The notes: generated from the sequence alone by a model not told the origin. 64,000 nucleotides of DNA from Streptomyces sp. NBC_00554 (GCF_041431135.1 NZ_CP107799.1:1240001-1304000), one strand, 5' to 3'; numbered from the stretch's first letter, positions 25,711 through 35,038 are shown. Translations and numbers: made by a program.

Positions 25711-26481
25711 GTGCGAAAGATTCATGTCATCGGGATTGGGTCGGGTGACCCCGACCAGCTCACGCTTCAGGCGGTCAAGGCGCTGAGGGACACGGACGTG
25801 TTCTTCATCCTGGACAAGGGCGAGGTGAAGGCCGACCTCGTCCAGCTGCGCCGTGACATCCTCGACGCGCACATACCCGAGGGGGCGTACCGGCTGGTCG
25901 AGGCACGTGACCCGGACCGCGACCGGGCCGCCGGGGGTTCGGCGTACTCGCCGGCGGTCGGGGACTGGCGCAGCGCCCGTGCCGACATCTACCAGCGGCT
26001 GATCTCCGAGGAGCTGGGCGAGGAGGAGAGCGGCGCGTTCCTGGTGTGGGGCGATCCCTCGCTGTACGACAGCACGCTCGGGATTCTGGAGGAGATCCTG
26101 GAGCGGGGTGCGGTGGCGTTCACGTACGACGTCGTGCCCGGGATCAGCAGTGTGTCGGCGCTCGTCGCCCGGCACCGCACGGGGCTGAACCGGGTCGCCC
26201 GGCCCGTCCAGATCACCACGGGCCGCCGCCTCGCGGAGGGCTTCCCCGACGGCGTCGACGACGTGGTCGTCATGCTCGACGCCCATCAGACCTTCCGGCA
26301 GTACGCCGACGAGGACATCGACATCTACTGGGGCGCCTACATAGGCACCCCCGACGAAATCCTCGCCTCCGGCCCGATAGCCGAGGCCGCCCCCCGTATC
26401 GAGCGCCTGCGCGCCGAGGCCCGGGAGCGCAAGGGATGGATCATGGACACGTACCTGCTGCGCAGACGTCCGAAGGGCTAG
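25711..26481 (+). CDS. cobF: Precorrin-6A synthase (deacetylating)
   Basis: 256 residues. It methylates C-1 of precorrin-5 with S-adenosylmethionine and releases acetate, in the aerobic cobalamin pathway. It starts with the methylase glycine loop ([20 protein letters not shown]). Other tetrapyrrole-methylase features are [33 protein letters not shown] and [23 protein letters not shown] 25711 is chosen because family members begin at RKIHVIG; an in-frame GTG at 25693 would add six residues. The matching reductase cobK lies 2.2 kb further on the other strand, so this is a detached part of a dispersed cob set. No B12 riboswitch is visible upstream. Confidence 0.92.
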   Translation: MRKIHVIGIGSGDPDQLTLQAVKALRDTDVFFILDKGEVKADLVQLRRDILDAHIPEGAYRLVEARDPDRDRAAGGSAYSPAVGDWRSARADIYQRLISEELGEEESGAFLVWGDPSLYDSTLGILEEILERGAVAFTYDVVPGISSVSALVARHRTGLNRVARPVQITTGRRLAEGFPDGVDDVVVMLDAHQTFRQYADEDIDIYWGAYIGTPDEILASGPIAEAAPRIERLRAEARERKGWIMDTYLLRRRPKG

Positions 26482-26525
26482 CGCGCTCGGCGGGCGGGGC
26501 CGGTACGCCGGGCGGGTCGTCCCGC

Positions 26526-28649
26526 ATGCACATGGCGTCCTCCGGTGTGAAAGTGACGAATGTGACGACCACCGAGGAATCCGTGCCGCCCGCCGCAGAG
26601 GCGTCCGCGCCGCCGGTGCTGGACAAGCGGCGCCGCAATGTCGTCTTCGTGACGATCATGCTGGGCATGCTCCTCGCAGCCCTGGACCAGACGATCGTGG
26701 GCACCGCCCTGCCGACGATCGTGTCGGATCTCGGCGGCGCGGCGCACATGTCGTGGGTCGTGACGGCGTACCTGCTGGCGGAGACCGTCGCCACGGTGCT
26801 GGTCGGCAAGTTCGGTGATCTGTTCGGCCGCAAGGTGGTCTTCCAGGCCTCGGCGATCATCTTCATCACCGGTTCGTTCCTGTGCGGCCTCTCGCCGAAC
26901 ATGACGATGCTGATCCTCTGGCGAGCGGTCCAGGGCATCGGCGCCGGCGGCCTGATGGTCACCGCCATGGCCCTGATCGCGGATGTCATTCCGCTTCGGG
27001 AGCGTGGCAAGTACCAGGGCGCGATCGGTGCCGTCTTCGGTGTGGCCACCGTCATCGGGCCGCTGCTCGGCGGTCTGTTCACGGACCACCTGACCTGGCG
27101 CTGGGCCTTCTACGTCAACGTGCCCATCGCGATCGTCGTGGTCATCGCCGCGGCCCGCACCATCCCCGTCGTGAAGACGGCGGTCCGCCCCGTCATCGAC
27201 TATCTGGGCATCGCCTTCGTCGCGATCGGCGCCAGCGCCCTGATCCTGGCGACGAGTTGGGGCGGCAACGAGTACGCCTGGGGTTCGGGCATGATCATCG
27301 GCCTGTTCGTGGGCGGTGTGATCGCGCTCGGCCTGTTCTGCTGGGTCGAGACACGCGCGGCCCAGCCGACGCTGCCGATGCGCCTGTTCGCCAACCCCGT
27401 CTTCACGGTGTGCTCGATCCTCAGTTTCATCGTGGGCTTCGCGATGCTCGGCGCGCTGACGTTCCTGCCGACGTATCTGCAGTACGTCGACGGCGACTCG
27501 GCCACGGTCTCCGGTATCCGCACGCTGCCCATGGTCATCGGCCTGCTCATCGCCTCGGTGTTCAGCGGCAATGTGGTCAGCAAGACCGGGCAGTACCGGA
27601 TCTTCCCGATCGTCGGCTCCCTGGTGATGGGCGTCGGCCTCTATCTGCTCTCCCTGATGGGACCGGACACCAGCGCCTGGCTGGCATCGCTGTACATGTT
27701 CGTACTCGGCACCGGGATCGGCCTGTCCATGCAGGTGCTGACGATCGCCGTGCAGAACACCGTGGCCTACTCCGACCTCGGCACCGCGACCTCCGGCGTC
27801 ACCTTCTTCCGTACGCTGGGCAGCTCGTTCGGCACAGCCGTCTTCGGCACGATCTACACCAACATGCTGAAGACGAACCTCGCCGACGGGGTCGGCGAGG
27901 CCACCCGGACCGGTGCGGCGGACCCGGCCGTGATCGCCCAGGCCTCGCAGAGCCCGGAAGGGCTGCACAAACTGCCGTCGGCCGCGGCCGAGCCCATCAT
28001 CAGGGCGTACGCCGACACACTCCAGGCCGTCTTCCTCTGGACGGTCCCGGTCGCGGTCCTCGGCTTCATCGTGGCCCTGTTCCTCAAGCAGGTGCAGCTG
28101 CGCGACAGCGCGCGGATGGGCTCGACCGACATGGGCGAGGGCTTCGCGTCCCCGTCCAGCGCCGATTCGCGGCGGGTCCTGGAAGCCTCGGTAGGAAAGA
28201 TCATCGGTACTACTCGGCTGGAGACGGCGCGCCGCATCATCGCGGAGTCCGACACCCGCCTCGACATCGCCGGGGCGTGGGCCGTGATGCAGGTGGAGCT
28301 GTTCACCCGGATGGTCGGCCATGCCAGTCTCGAGCTGATCTCCGCCCGGCGCCGAATGCCCCCGGAGGTCCTGGTCCCGGTCTTCGACCGCATGGTCCAG
28401 GAGGGCTACCTCACCCGTCACGGCTCACTCTTCTCGCACACCGCGGCGGGCGAGCGGGAGGCGCAGGTCATCGGCAATGCGTGGGGCTCCTGGCTCGCCG
28501 AGCGCGTGGAGCAGGACATCGGCCGCCCGTCCGGCGACGACCTGCGCGTCGCCGTCGACTCCATCGCCAAGCGTCTTCTGGTCGAGGACCTGACGACCGG
28601 CCTGCCGGCCAGCCGGAATCCGGAGCAGGCCTCCAGTACGTCGAGCTGA
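26526..28649 (+). CDS. DHA2-type MFS multidrug exporter with C-terminal winged-helix-like tail
   Basis: 707 residues from ATG 26526 (ATG 26532 is two codons in). The first ~555 residues form a 14-helix DHA2 exporter with [20 protein letters not shown] (motif D1), [14 protein letters not shown] (motif A), [20 protein letters not shown] and [16 protein letters not shown] (motif C). The last ~140 residues are soluble: [40 protein letters not shown] and [17 protein letters not shown]. The spacing of helices and the EGYLTRHG turn look like a winged helix. Such tails occur on some actinobacterial exporters; here it may sense the drug or regulate. Between cobF and cobK, but its substrate need not be a corrinoid. 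Confidence 0.88.
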   Translation: MHMASSGVKVTNVTTTEESVPPAAEASAPPVLDKRRRNVVFVTIMLGMLLAALDQTIVGTALPTIVSDLGGAAHMSWVVTAYLLAETVATVLVGKFGDLFGRKVVFQASAIIFITGSFLCGLSPNMTMLILWRAVQGIGAGGLMVTAMALIADVIPLRERGKYQGAIGAVFGVATVIGPLLGGLFTDHLTWRWAFYVNVPIAIVVVIAAARTIPVVKTAVRPVIDYLGIAFVAIGASALILATSWGGNEYAWGSGMIIGLFVGGVIALGLFCWVETRAAQPTLPMRLFANPVFTVCSILSFIVGFAMLGALTFLPTYLQYVDGDSATVSGIRTLPMVIGLLIASVFSGNVVSKTGQYRIFPIVGSLVMGVGLYLLSLMGPDTSAWLASLYMFVLGTGIGLSMQVLTIAVQNTVAYSDLGTATSGVTFFRTLGSSFGTAVFGTIYTNMLKTNLADGVGEATRTGAADPAVIAQASQSPEGLHKLPSAAAEPIIRAYADTLQAVFLWTVPVAVLGFIVALFLKQVQLRDSARMGSTDMGEGFASPSSADSRRVLEASVGKIIGTTRLETARRIIAESDTRLDIAGAWAVMQVELFTRMVGHASLELISARRRMPPEVLVPVFDRMVQEGYLTRHGSLFSHTAAGEREAQVIGNAWGSWLAERVEQDIGRPSGDDLRVAVDSIAKRLLVEDLTTGLPASRNPEQASSTSS

Positions 28650-28668
28650 CGGGTCAGGCACGCCCGTC
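28648..28668. terminator. Short hairpin between the exporter and cobK
   Basis: GACGGG (28648-28653) and CCCGTC (28663-28668) flank 9 bases in the 17-bp gap between convergent genes. It could stop transcription from both sides; the stem is short. Confidence 0.4.
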
Positions 28669-29413
28669 AGAGCGGGCCGAGGTCCAGCCGGGCCAGAGCC
28701 GACGCGACGTCCGGGACCGGGTTCACGCCCTCCGGGAGAGGCGGGCGGCGTACGACGACCACGGGCAGCCCGAGGTCCCGTGCGGCCGTGAGCTTCGCCG
28801 CCGTCGCCGCTCCCCCGCTGTCCTTGGTCACCAGGACGTCGATGCGGTGCTCGCGCAGCAGCGTCCTCTCGCCGTCCACCGTGAACGGACCGCGCGCCAG
28901 CAGCACCTCTATGTCCCTGGGCATCGGCGGCTCGGGCGCCTCCACCGACCGTACGAGAAAGTGGAGTCCGGGCAGCTCCGCGAAGGCCTCGATGCCCAGG
29001 CGGCCCGTGGTGAGGAAGACGCGGCGGCCCAACTCCGGGAGCAGCGCGGCGGCTTCGGCGAGGGACGCCGCCGAATGCCACAGGTCACCCGGGCCCGGAA
29101 GCCAGCCGGGACGGCGCAGCACCACGGCCGGAACTTCCGTCGCGGCCGCCGCGAGCGCGGCGTTCGCCGTGATCCCCGCCGCGAACGGGTGCGTCGCGTC
29201 GACCACGGCGTCCACGCGGTGCTCGCGCAGCCATCGCGCCAGCCCGTCCGCCCCGCCGAATCCGCCGATCCGTACGTCCCCTTCGAGCGCACCCGGCCGG
29301 GACACGCGCCCCGCCAGCGAGGTGGTCACCCGCACACCGGGACGGGCAGCCAGCCGGGCGGCGAGTTCTCGCGCCTCGGTGGTGCCGCCGAGGACCAGGA
29401 CGTGGGGGGACAT
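28667..29413 (-). CDS. cobK: Precorrin-6A reductase
   Basis: 248 residues. It reduces the macrocycle of precorrin-6A with NADPH, two steps after CobF. Family features are the start HVLVLGGTTEARELAARLAA, VDAVVDATHPFAAGITANAA, HRIDVLVTKDSGGAATAAKL and PVVVVRRPPLPEG. ATG 29413 begins the conserved protein and sits just inside GGGGGGA; the open frame runs much further upstream but that part is noncoding or belongs to other frames. It lies 86 bp downstream of the TauE/SafE gene on the same strand. A G-rich block at 29428-29457 lies in the gap. Confidence 0.92.
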   Translation of the reverse strand: MSPHVLVLGGTTEARELAARLAARPGVRVTTSLAGRVSRPGALEGDVRIGGFGGADGLARWLREHRVDAVVDATHPFAAGITANAALAAAATEVPAVVLRRPGWLPGPGDLWHSAASLAEAAALLPELGRRVFLTTGRLGIEAFAELPGLHFLVRSVEAPEPPMPRDIEVLLARGPFTVDGERTLLREHRIDVLVTKDSGGAATAAKLTAARDLGLPVVVVRRPPLPEGVNPVPDVASALARLDLGPL

Positions 29414-29427
29414 GGCGTCGAGCGTAC

Positions 29428-29457
29428 GGGGGGTGGGGAAAGGGGTTGGGGAGGGGG
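29428..29457 (+). promoter_or_regulatory. Five-run G-tract upstream of cobK
   Basis: Runs of 6, 4, 4, 4 and 5 G lie within 30 bases, separated by one to three bases, on the strand opposite to cobK. This fits a four-stranded G-quadruplex in the template strand just upstream of the cobK start. Function is not shown. Confidence 0.5.
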
Positions 29458-29499
29458 TTCGCGGGGCGGGTCCGGCACTGTGCGACGGGCCGAAGCGGG

Positions 29500-30273
29500 T
29501 CAGCGCAGCAGCAGCTGCACTCCGCCCACCACCGTCGCCGCGATCACCAGCTGTTCGAAGAGCCGCTGGTTGATCCGGTTCACAGCCCATTTGCCGAGGA
29601 CCGCACCCGGCAGGACGAAGGCGGCCAGTGCCGCGTCCAGCAGCAGTGAGTTCCCGTCGATCAGGCCGAGGCCGACGCTGAACGGCACCTTCGACACATT
29701 GACGATCAGGAAGAAGAAGGCGGACGTGCCGAGGAAACCGAGCTTCCTGAAGCCCGCCGACAGCAGGTACATGGACATCACCGGGCCGCCGGCGTTGGCG
29801 ACCATCGTGGTGAAGCCGCCGAGCACGCCGTAGGAGCGGGCCTGGATCCGTCCCCTGCGTGTCGCCACGGAGTCGGGTTCCTCGTCCTTGTCGGCGGTCC
29901 GTCTGCGCCACAGCGTGACCGCCGCCATCAGCAGCAGGATCGCGCCGATCGAGGTCCGCACCACACCGTCGTCGGCCCACACCAGGAACAGCGTGCCGAA
30001 GACGACTCCCACGGCGACCGCCGGGAACAGCCGCCACAGCGTGGGCCAGTGGGCGTGGCGCCGGTAGGTGAGCACCGCGAGCACGTCCCCGACGATGAGG
30101 ATGGGCAGCAGCACCCCCGTCGAGGCGCGGGCGGGCAGCACGGCGGCGAAGATCGCCAGGCTGACCGTGTTGGCCCCGCTGACTGCGGTCTTCGAGAAGC
30201 CGACGAGCAGAGCCGCGGCGGCGAGAGCGGCGAACTCCCAGACAGATATGTGCCAGAGCGTCATCGTGTTCAT
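29500..30273 (-). CDS. TauE/SafE-family membrane transporter
   Basis: 257 residues with about seven or eight membrane helices. The two half-repeats typical of the family begin with LLVGFSKTAVSGANTVSLAI and GVLGGFTTMVANAGGPVMSM. The family exports sulfite, sulfoacetate or related organosulfur anions, but many members are uncharacterised. ATG 30273 is used; ATG 30264 is an alternative. The cobK gene follows. A cobalt or sulfur link to cobalamin synthesis is possible but not shown. The 208 bp upstream (30274-30481) hold no recognisable gene. Confidence 0.85.
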   Translation of the reverse strand: MNTMTLWHISVWEFAALAAAALLVGFSKTAVSGANTVSLAIFAAVLPARASTGVLLPILIVGDVLAVLTYRRHAHWPTLWRLFPAVAVGVVFGTLFLVWADDGVVRTSIGAILLLMAAVTLWRRRTADKDEEPDSVATRRGRIQARSYGVLGGFTTMVANAGGPVMSMYLLSAGFRKLGFLGTSAFFFLIVNVSKVPFSVGLGLIDGNSLLLDAALAAFVLPGAVLGKWAVNRINQRLFEQLVIAATVVGGVQLLLR

Positions 30274-30481
30274 GCGGGAACCGATGCTATGCCCATGTAT
30301 CTCGCCCGCGTAAGGACCGTCTCGCCCATTGGCCCCTGGGGCACCGTCGGACCGCAGATGGATGCGGCGCCATCCTCATCAGCTCTTCGCGGGGCACACG
30401 CGTACACGCCTCACGCAAAAACGCGCCGGCCGGCCGCAGCCCGCCGCTGACGCGCAGCACCGTACGCCGTGACTTCCTGCG

Positions 30482-31042
30482 TCAGGAGTTCCCCGCCGCC
30501 GCACCCCCGGGGCACGAATCGCCGCCCACAAGTCCCAGCGTGGCGAAGGCGCCCGCGAACGACGCGAAGCCCTCCTCCCCCAGCGGTTCCACGACGCGGC
30601 GGCGCACCGAGTCCGCGAACACCCTGGCCGCGGCCGTGGCGGTCTCGCGACCCTGCGGCGTCAGCGCGGCGTACGTCACCCTGCGGTCCGAGCTCGACGG
30701 CCGGCGTTCGACGAGCCCGGCCTCGGCCAGCCGGTCGACCACTCCGGTCGTGCCCGCGGTGGAAAAACCCAGCGTCTGGGCGAGCAGCCGCATCGGGGCC
30801 GCCTGCTCCGGAGTGGTGGCCAGGAAGCAGAGCACTTCGAGCAAGGACGGCGGCAGTCCGACCTCGCGCTGCGCGTCGCCGAGGAGCTGGTCCGTGAGCT
30901 CCCGGAATCCGGTCGCCAGAGAGTTCCAGCGCTGGAGCAGCTCGGCCTCCTCGGCGCTGGGGCACCCGGCCGCGGCCCCGCTGGGGCACTCGGCCGCTGC
31001 AGGCCACTCGACCCGCCCCGCTGTCTGCTGGGACTCCCCCAT
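30482..31042 (-). CDS. MarR-family regulator
   Basis: 186 residues. Helix-rich ends surround a winged helix at about 65-140, with LEVLCFLATTPEQAAPMRLL, GFSTAGTTGVVDRLAEAGLV (recognition helix) and ERRPSSSDRRVTYAALTPQG (wing). The first ~30 residues are disordered. ATG 31042 has CGGGAG upstream; a GTG at 31069 is the other choice. It is divergent from the YceI gene across an inverted repeat at 31102-31131, its likely operator. Confidence 0.88.
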   Translation of the reverse strand: MGESQQTAGRVEWPAAAECPSGAAAGCPSAEEAELLQRWNSLATGFRELTDQLLGDAQREVGLPPSLLEVLCFLATTPEQAAPMRLLAQTLGFSTAGTTGVVDRLAEAGLVERRPSSSDRRVTYAALTPQGRETATAAARVFADSVRRRVVEPLGEEGFASFAGAFATLGLVGGDSCPGGAAAGNS

Positions 31043-31101
31043 GTACTGGCTCCCGTCGCCCGATCCCACGTCCTGACCCTCTTGTCGAGAATACCCCGGC
31101 G

Positions 31102-31131
31102 AGCTATTATCTCGCTAACTACCTAATAGCT
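31102..31131. promoter_or_regulatory. Inverted repeat between marR and yceI
   Basis: AGCTATTA (31102-31109) and TAATAGCT (31124-31131) form a perfect 8-base inverted repeat with a 14-base spacer. It is AT-rich inside a GC-rich region and placed where both promoters would lie. It is the best operator candidate for the MarR protein. Confidence 0.6.
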
Positions 31132-31261
31132 GGCAACATATTGATTCTTCAAGCGGCCAGTGCGCTCAACGGCATGCGTTCCGACGCACGGACCGCCGCG
31201 GATTCCCCACGGATCACCGTCGATTCCCCCCTCGAATCGCTCACGAAAGGCACGACCGATC

Positions 31262-31813
31262 ATGTCCAACACCACCTCGAACTCCCGCTCCTCCGGTTCG
31301 CTCACGGACGTCGGCCCGGGCCGCTGGACACTCGATGCGGCCGGTACGTCGGTCCGTATCCAGCACAGGACGATCTGGGGCCTCGTCAACGTCAAGGGCG
31401 TGTTCACCAAGGTGAGCGGCGAGGGCGAGGTACTCGCCGGGGGCGGTGCGCACGGCAACATCACGATCGACGCCGCTTCCCTGGACACCAAGAACGCCAA
31501 GCGCGACAAGCACCTGCGCTCCGCGGACCTCTTCGACGTCGACAAGCACCCCTCGATCGTCTTCACCGCCACCGGTGTCACCCCGGCCGGCAACGGCACC
31601 GCCCAGGTCACCGGCGAGCTGACCGTGCTCGGCGTGAGCCACGCGCTCTCCTTCACCGCGGAGGCCTCCGAGGTCTCGGCGGACGCGGTCACCCTCACCG
31701 CCGAAGTCCAGGTGGACCGCAAGGAGTTCGGCATGACCTGGAACCAGGCCAACATGCTCAAGCCCCTGACGTTCGTCACGATCGCCGCGCGCTTCACCCG
31801 CCAGTCCGGCTGA
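31262..31813 (+). CDS. YceI-family lipocalin-like protein
   Basis: 183 residues, no signal peptide, so cytoplasmic. The YceI beta-barrel covers most of the protein: GRWTLDAAGTSVRIQHRTIW, NITIDAASLDTKNAKRDKHL, RSADLFDVDKHPSIVFTATG, GELTVLGVSHALSFTAE and VDRKEFGMTWNQ. YceI proteins bind isoprenoid or other amphipathic molecules. ATG 31262 has GAAAGG 13 bases upstream. It is divergent from a MarR gene and followed by a strong hairpin. In streptomycetes the MarR-YceI pair is common; expression is probably released by a lipophilic ligand. Confidence 0.9.
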   Translation: MSNTTSNSRSSGSLTDVGPGRWTLDAAGTSVRIQHRTIWGLVNVKGVFTKVSGEGEVLAGGGAHGNITIDAASLDTKNAKRDKHLRSADLFDVDKHPSIVFTATGVTPAGNGTAQVTGELTVLGVSHALSFTAEASEVSADAVTLTAEVQVDRKEFGMTWNQANMLKPLTFVTIAARFTRQSG

Positions 31814-31911
31814 CGCGGCCCGTCCGAACCCCGGGGACACCACCGAGAGCGGAGTGTGGCGGCCCCGGACCGCACCCGACCCGTGGGGACGGGGTGAGGG
31901 CGCGGAAACCA

Positions 31912-31962
31912 GGCCCCGGCGGCGATCTTCTGTCACCCCTTCAGAAGATCGCCGCCGGGGCC
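31912..31962 (+). terminator. Long perfect hairpin after yceI
   Basis: Two perfect 21-base arms (31912-31932 and 31942-31962) flank a 9-base loop, 99 bp beyond the yceI stop. The stem is very stable and has no T-run. It separates yceI from the lacI promoter region. Confidence 0.75.
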
Positions 31963-32056
31963 TCCGCCATGGGAGGACGGGGCGGGGACAGGGATCCGTG
32001 CGGTACTCATCGCTCTCCTCGACGACGGCGGCTTGGAGTCGCTTACCGGACCAAAA

Positions 32057-32072
32057 TAGAAACCGGTCACTG
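32057..32072. promoter_or_regulatory. Operator-like half site upstream of the second lacI
   Basis: TAGAAACCGGTCACTG keeps the left half (TAGAAA-CGGT) of the palindrome TAGAAAACGGTTCCTA. It lies 281 bp before the gene. The 31963-32337 region otherwise holds no gene. Confidence 0.4.
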
Positions 32073-32176
32073 TAGAGCGATCAGCAAATCCCGCCCCTCG
32101 CGCTGCGCAACTCCCTGACCACAGGCTCCTTTTGATACACTCCGCTATTACCCCTCTCGTCGATCGGCGCCTATCG

Positions 32177-32192
32177 TAGAGAACGGTTGCTA
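32177..32192. promoter_or_regulatory. Operator of the second LacI regulator (own promoter)
   Basis: TAGAGAACGGTTGCTA, a palindrome with two mismatches, 146 bp before the lacI start at 32338. It matches the sites at 33483 and 33625. Confidence 0.6.
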
Positions 32193-32337
32193 CCATCCCA
32201 CCCCGACCGCTGCCGTCACCCGGCCAGGGCGCTGCCGCGGGTCGCGCTGCCGGAGCCGTCTCGGCCGTACTCCCGCAGGTGGCACGCCGTTAAGGTGAGC
32301 GTCTACGCAGGTGCACGGGGTGGAGGGAAGTAAAACG

Positions 32338-33402
32338 GTGGACAAGAACGCGGCGGCCTCACCCCACGGCGATGCCTCGACGGTCAGGGATGTCGCCGCG
32401 CGGGCGGGAGTGTCGGCGTCCACGGTCTCCCGTGTGCTCGGTGGCACCTACCCGGTGGCCAAGGCCACCCGCGCCAGGGTCCTCAAGGCCATGCGCGAGC
32501 TCGACTATGTGGTCAACGCACACGCCCGGGCCCTTGGCGGCTCGACCAACAAGACCGTGGCGTTCGTCGTCGACGATGTCACCGGGCCGTTCTACGCCTA
32601 TATCGCCCGGGGCGTGGAGGAGCAGGCGTCCGCCGAGAGCAGGCTCTGCATGCTGTGCACCACGCACGGCGATCCGCAGCGCGTCCTCGCCGTCGTCGAG
32701 ACGATGCGCGAACAGCGCGCCGACGCCGTGATCGTGGTGGGCGGCGCGTGGGACGACAAGGCCTACCACGACCGCATGACGCACTTCGCGCACGCGCTGG
32801 ACCGGGCGGGCTCACGACTCGTTCTCATCGGCCGGCCACCGCTCGGCCCGGGCGTGCCCGCCACCGTCGTGGACTACGACAACGAGGGCGGCGCCTTCGC
32901 CATGACGACCCATCTGCTGAGCTCGGGCCACCGGCGGGTCGCCTATCTGGGGCGGGTGCCGGGTCTGTCCACCAGCAGCCAGCGCATCAGCGGCTTCACC
33001 CGGGCGCACGAGATGCTCGGCCTCGAACTCGACCCGAAGCTGATCGTGGACGGCATCTTCACCCGTAGCTTCGGCTACCGGGGAATGCGTGAACTCCTCG
33101 CGTCCGGCATGGAGTTCAGCGCGGTCTTCGCGGGCACCGACATGGTCGCCGCGGGTGCCCTCCAGGCGCTGCGCGAGGCCGGCGTGCGAGTGCCGGACGA
33201 CATCGCGCTGGCGGGCTACGACGACATCCCGACCGCCATCGACGTGTGTCCGACTCTGACCACGGTCCACGTGCCCTCCGAGGAACTCGGCCGCACCGCC
33301 GTCCGGTTGGCGCTGCACCGCGAGGAGTTCCCGGAGCGGCAGCACCAGGTGCTCGGTACGCATGTCGTCATACGGGAATCGACTCGGCGGCCCGTCCGCT
33401 GA
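32338..33402 (+). CDS. LacI-family regulator of the second ABC locus
   Basis: 354 residues. The HTH (about 15-60) is STVRDVAARAGVSASTVSRV with the hinge ARALGGSTN. The sensor part has VAFVVDDVTGPFYAYIARGV, TVVDYDNEGGAFAMTTHLLS, SAVFAGTDMVAAGALQALRE and IALAGYDDIPTAIDVCPTLT. GTG 32338 has GGAGGGAAG upstream; GTG 32311 lies before this box. It probably represses the binding-protein operon that follows, since the palindrome in its own promoter recurs twice before 33707. It ends with a strong terminator, so it is transcribed separately. The ligand is unknown. Confidence 0.9.
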   Translation: MDKNAAASPHGDASTVRDVAARAGVSASTVSRVLGGTYPVAKATRARVLKAMRELDYVVNAHARALGGSTNKTVAFVVDDVTGPFYAYIARGVEEQASAESRLCMLCTTHGDPQRVLAVVETMREQRADAVIVVGGAWDDKAYHDRMTHFAHALDRAGSRLVLIGRPPLGPGVPATVVDYDNEGGAFAMTTHLLSSGHRRVAYLGRVPGLSTSSQRISGFTRAHEMLGLELDPKLIVDGIFTRSFGYRGMRELLASGMEFSAVFAGTDMVAAGALQALREAGVRVPDDIALAGYDDIPTAIDVCPTLTTVHVPSEELGRTAVRLALHREEFPERQHQVLGTHVVIRESTRRPVR

Positions 33403-33421
33403 CCACACGTACATCCCACCC

Positions 33422-33460
33422 GGGGTGCCTCCCACGCGAGCGCGTGGGAGGCACCCCTTT
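33422..33460 (+). terminator. Intrinsic terminator after the second lacI
   Basis: A perfect 16-base stem (33422-33437 and 33442-33457) with a GAGC loop and three T residues, 19 bp after the stop. Confidence 0.85.
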
Positions 33461-33482
33461 CCGCTGTTCACCCGCGCCTTTC

Positions 33483-33498
33483 TAGAAAACGGTTCCTA
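33483..33498. promoter_or_regulatory. Operator 1 of the second binding-protein operon
   Basis: TAGAAAACGGTTCCTA, near-palindromic around the central CG (seven of eight base pairs match outside-in). It lies 209 bp before the binding-protein start and 142 bp from the next copy. Confidence 0.65.
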
Positions 33499-33624
33499 GC
33501 CGACGGAGCGCCGGTCCCCGATGCCGCCTGTTCGAAATGCCGTGCATACAGGGGGCATTCGCTGCGAACAGAAGATTTCCGCGTACGACGTCTTGTCCGA
33601 CGAGTGGCACGGCCCTAGCTTCCG

Positions 33625-33640
33625 TAGAGACCGATTTCTA
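33625..33640. promoter_or_regulatory. Operator 2 of the second binding-protein operon
   Basis: TAGAGACCGATTTCTA, 67 bp before the binding-protein start. It has the same length, centre and outer TAGA...TCTA as the sites at 32177 and 33483. Confidence 0.6.
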
Positions 33641-33706
33641 TCCGTCGCTCAGGCGGGGCCGGGAAGCGGATCGCCACGCCATGCCCAAAATCCGAGGAGG
33701 ACCCTC

Positions 33707-35038
33707 ATGAACCGCAAGCAGGGCAGAGTGGCCGCTGCGACCGCAGTGGCGCTCTCCGTCGTCCTGGCCGGCTGCGGCAGCGGCGGTGACGACGCGGACG
33801 CCAAGGACAAGGGGCCGGTCACCATCGAGATGTGGAGCTGGCGGGAGAACAGGGTCGTCGACCCCATCGTCAAGAAGTTCAACGCGACCCACGACGACAT
33901 CAAGCTGAAGTTCGTGAAGCAGGCCGACAACACCAGCGCGGCCGCCAACCTGCGCAACGCCGTCGCGGCCGGCAAGGGTGTGCCGTGCCTGGTGCAGAAC
34001 TGGGACGCCGAGGCGCCCAGCGTCGCCGCCGAAGGGCTTGCCGCGGACGTCACGGAGTACATCGAGCCGTACGTCGAGAAGGGGGTCTTCAACGAGTCTG
34101 CGCTCGCGTCGGCCCAGGTGAACGGGAAGTACTACGGCATACCCAGCGGCGCCGAGCCGTCGTTCATGATCGTCAACAAGGCGGTCTACGACAAGTACGG
34201 CGTCGCGGTCCCCAAGACCTGGGACGAGGTCATCGCCGCCGGCAAGGAGCTGAAGAAGCACGGCGTCTACATCATGAACATGGCCGGAGAGGACCCGTCC
34301 ACCCTGGTCGGTCTGGTCCAGCAGGCCGGCGGCACCTGGTACAAGATCAACGGCGACAGCTGGCAGGTCGACTTCCTGTCCCCCGAGTCGCTGAAGGCCG
34401 CCGACATCATCCAGCAGCTGGTCGACAACGACCTGGTGGCGAACCAGACGTACATGGACAAGCCCGCGCTGATCAACTACTTCGACTCGGGCAAGATGGT
34501 CTCCCTGATGACCCAGGTCTGGCAGCTGGGCGCCTACGAAATCGACTACAAGAAGTCGCTGGGCGACTGGCAGCCGGTCGATCTGCCGCAGTTCTCCGAC
34601 GCGACACGGTTCACGACGATGGCGCACGGCAGGCCCGAGTTCGTCCCCAAGGGCTGCGCGCACCTGAAGGAAGCGGTGGAGGCCGGGATCTGGAAGTCGA
34701 CCAGCAAGGACGCGATCGACGCCTCTTACGACCCCAAGACCAAGTCGTACCCATGGCCGAGCACCATTGCCGACCCGTCGCCGTGGATCGACTCGGCGGT
34801 GCCCGACAAGCTCTTCGGCCCGCGCAAGTCGGAGGCCAAGGGCGTGATCCAGAAGGCCGTCGAGGGCGGTCAGGACACCTGGGTGGTCGGCCCGAACTAC
34901 ACCGGCGTCTTCGCCGAACTCCAGGACCAGTGGGCCAAGGTCGCCGCCAAGAAGATCACCATGCGTGAAGCCCTTGAGCACATGCAGGAGTTCACCGTCG
35001 ACGACCTGAAGTCGAAGAACATCAACGTCGAAGGCTGA
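33707..35038 (+). CDS. Sugar ABC importer, substrate-binding lipoprotein
   Basis: 443 residues. A lipoprotein signal with lipobox VVLAGC (Cys at about 23) is followed by a family 1 binding protein (TIEMWSWRENRVVDPIVKKF, NTSAAANLRNAVAAGKGVPC, KYYGIPSGAEPSFMIVNKAV, VPKTWDEVIAAGKELKKHGV). ATG 33707 has GAGGAGG directly upstream. First gene of an operon with two permeases and a 1510-residue exported protein. Ligand unknown; probably an oligosaccharide released by that protein. Confidence 0.9.
   Translation: MNRKQGRVAAATAVALSVVLAGCGSGGDDADAKDKGPVTIEMWSWRENRVVDPIVKKFNATHDDIKLKFVKQADNTSAAANLRNAVAAGKGVPCLVQNWDAEAPSVAAEGLAADVTEYIEPYVEKGVFNESALASAQVNGKYYGIPSGAEPSFMIVNKAVYDKYGVAVPKTWDEVIAAGKELKKHGVYIMNMAGEDPSTLVGLVQQAGGTWYKINGDSWQVDFLSPESLKAADIIQQLVDNDLVANQTYMDKPALINYFDSGKMVSLMTQVWQLGAYEIDYKKSLGDWQPVDLPQFSDATRFTTMAHGRPEFVPKGCAHLKEAVEAGIWKSTSKDAIDASYDPKTKSYPWPSTIADPSPWIDSAVPDKLFGPRKSEAKGVIQKAVEGGQDTWVVGPNYTGVFAELQDQWAKVAAKKITMREALEHMQEFTVDDLKSKNINVEG

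Noticed and set aside
26478-28421. Long minus-strand frame opposite the MFS exporter
   Set aside because: Asp/His/Arg/Gly-rich, no recognisable motif; the plus strand encodes a clear 14-helix transporter.
28675-29833. Plus-strand frame running on from the exporter through cobK and TauE
   Set aside because: Composition is of antisense type and both genes on the minus strand are clear family members.
30274-30481. Possible small gene between TauE/SafE and MarR
   Set aside because: No frame with a ribosome site or recognisable product; nothing else seen.
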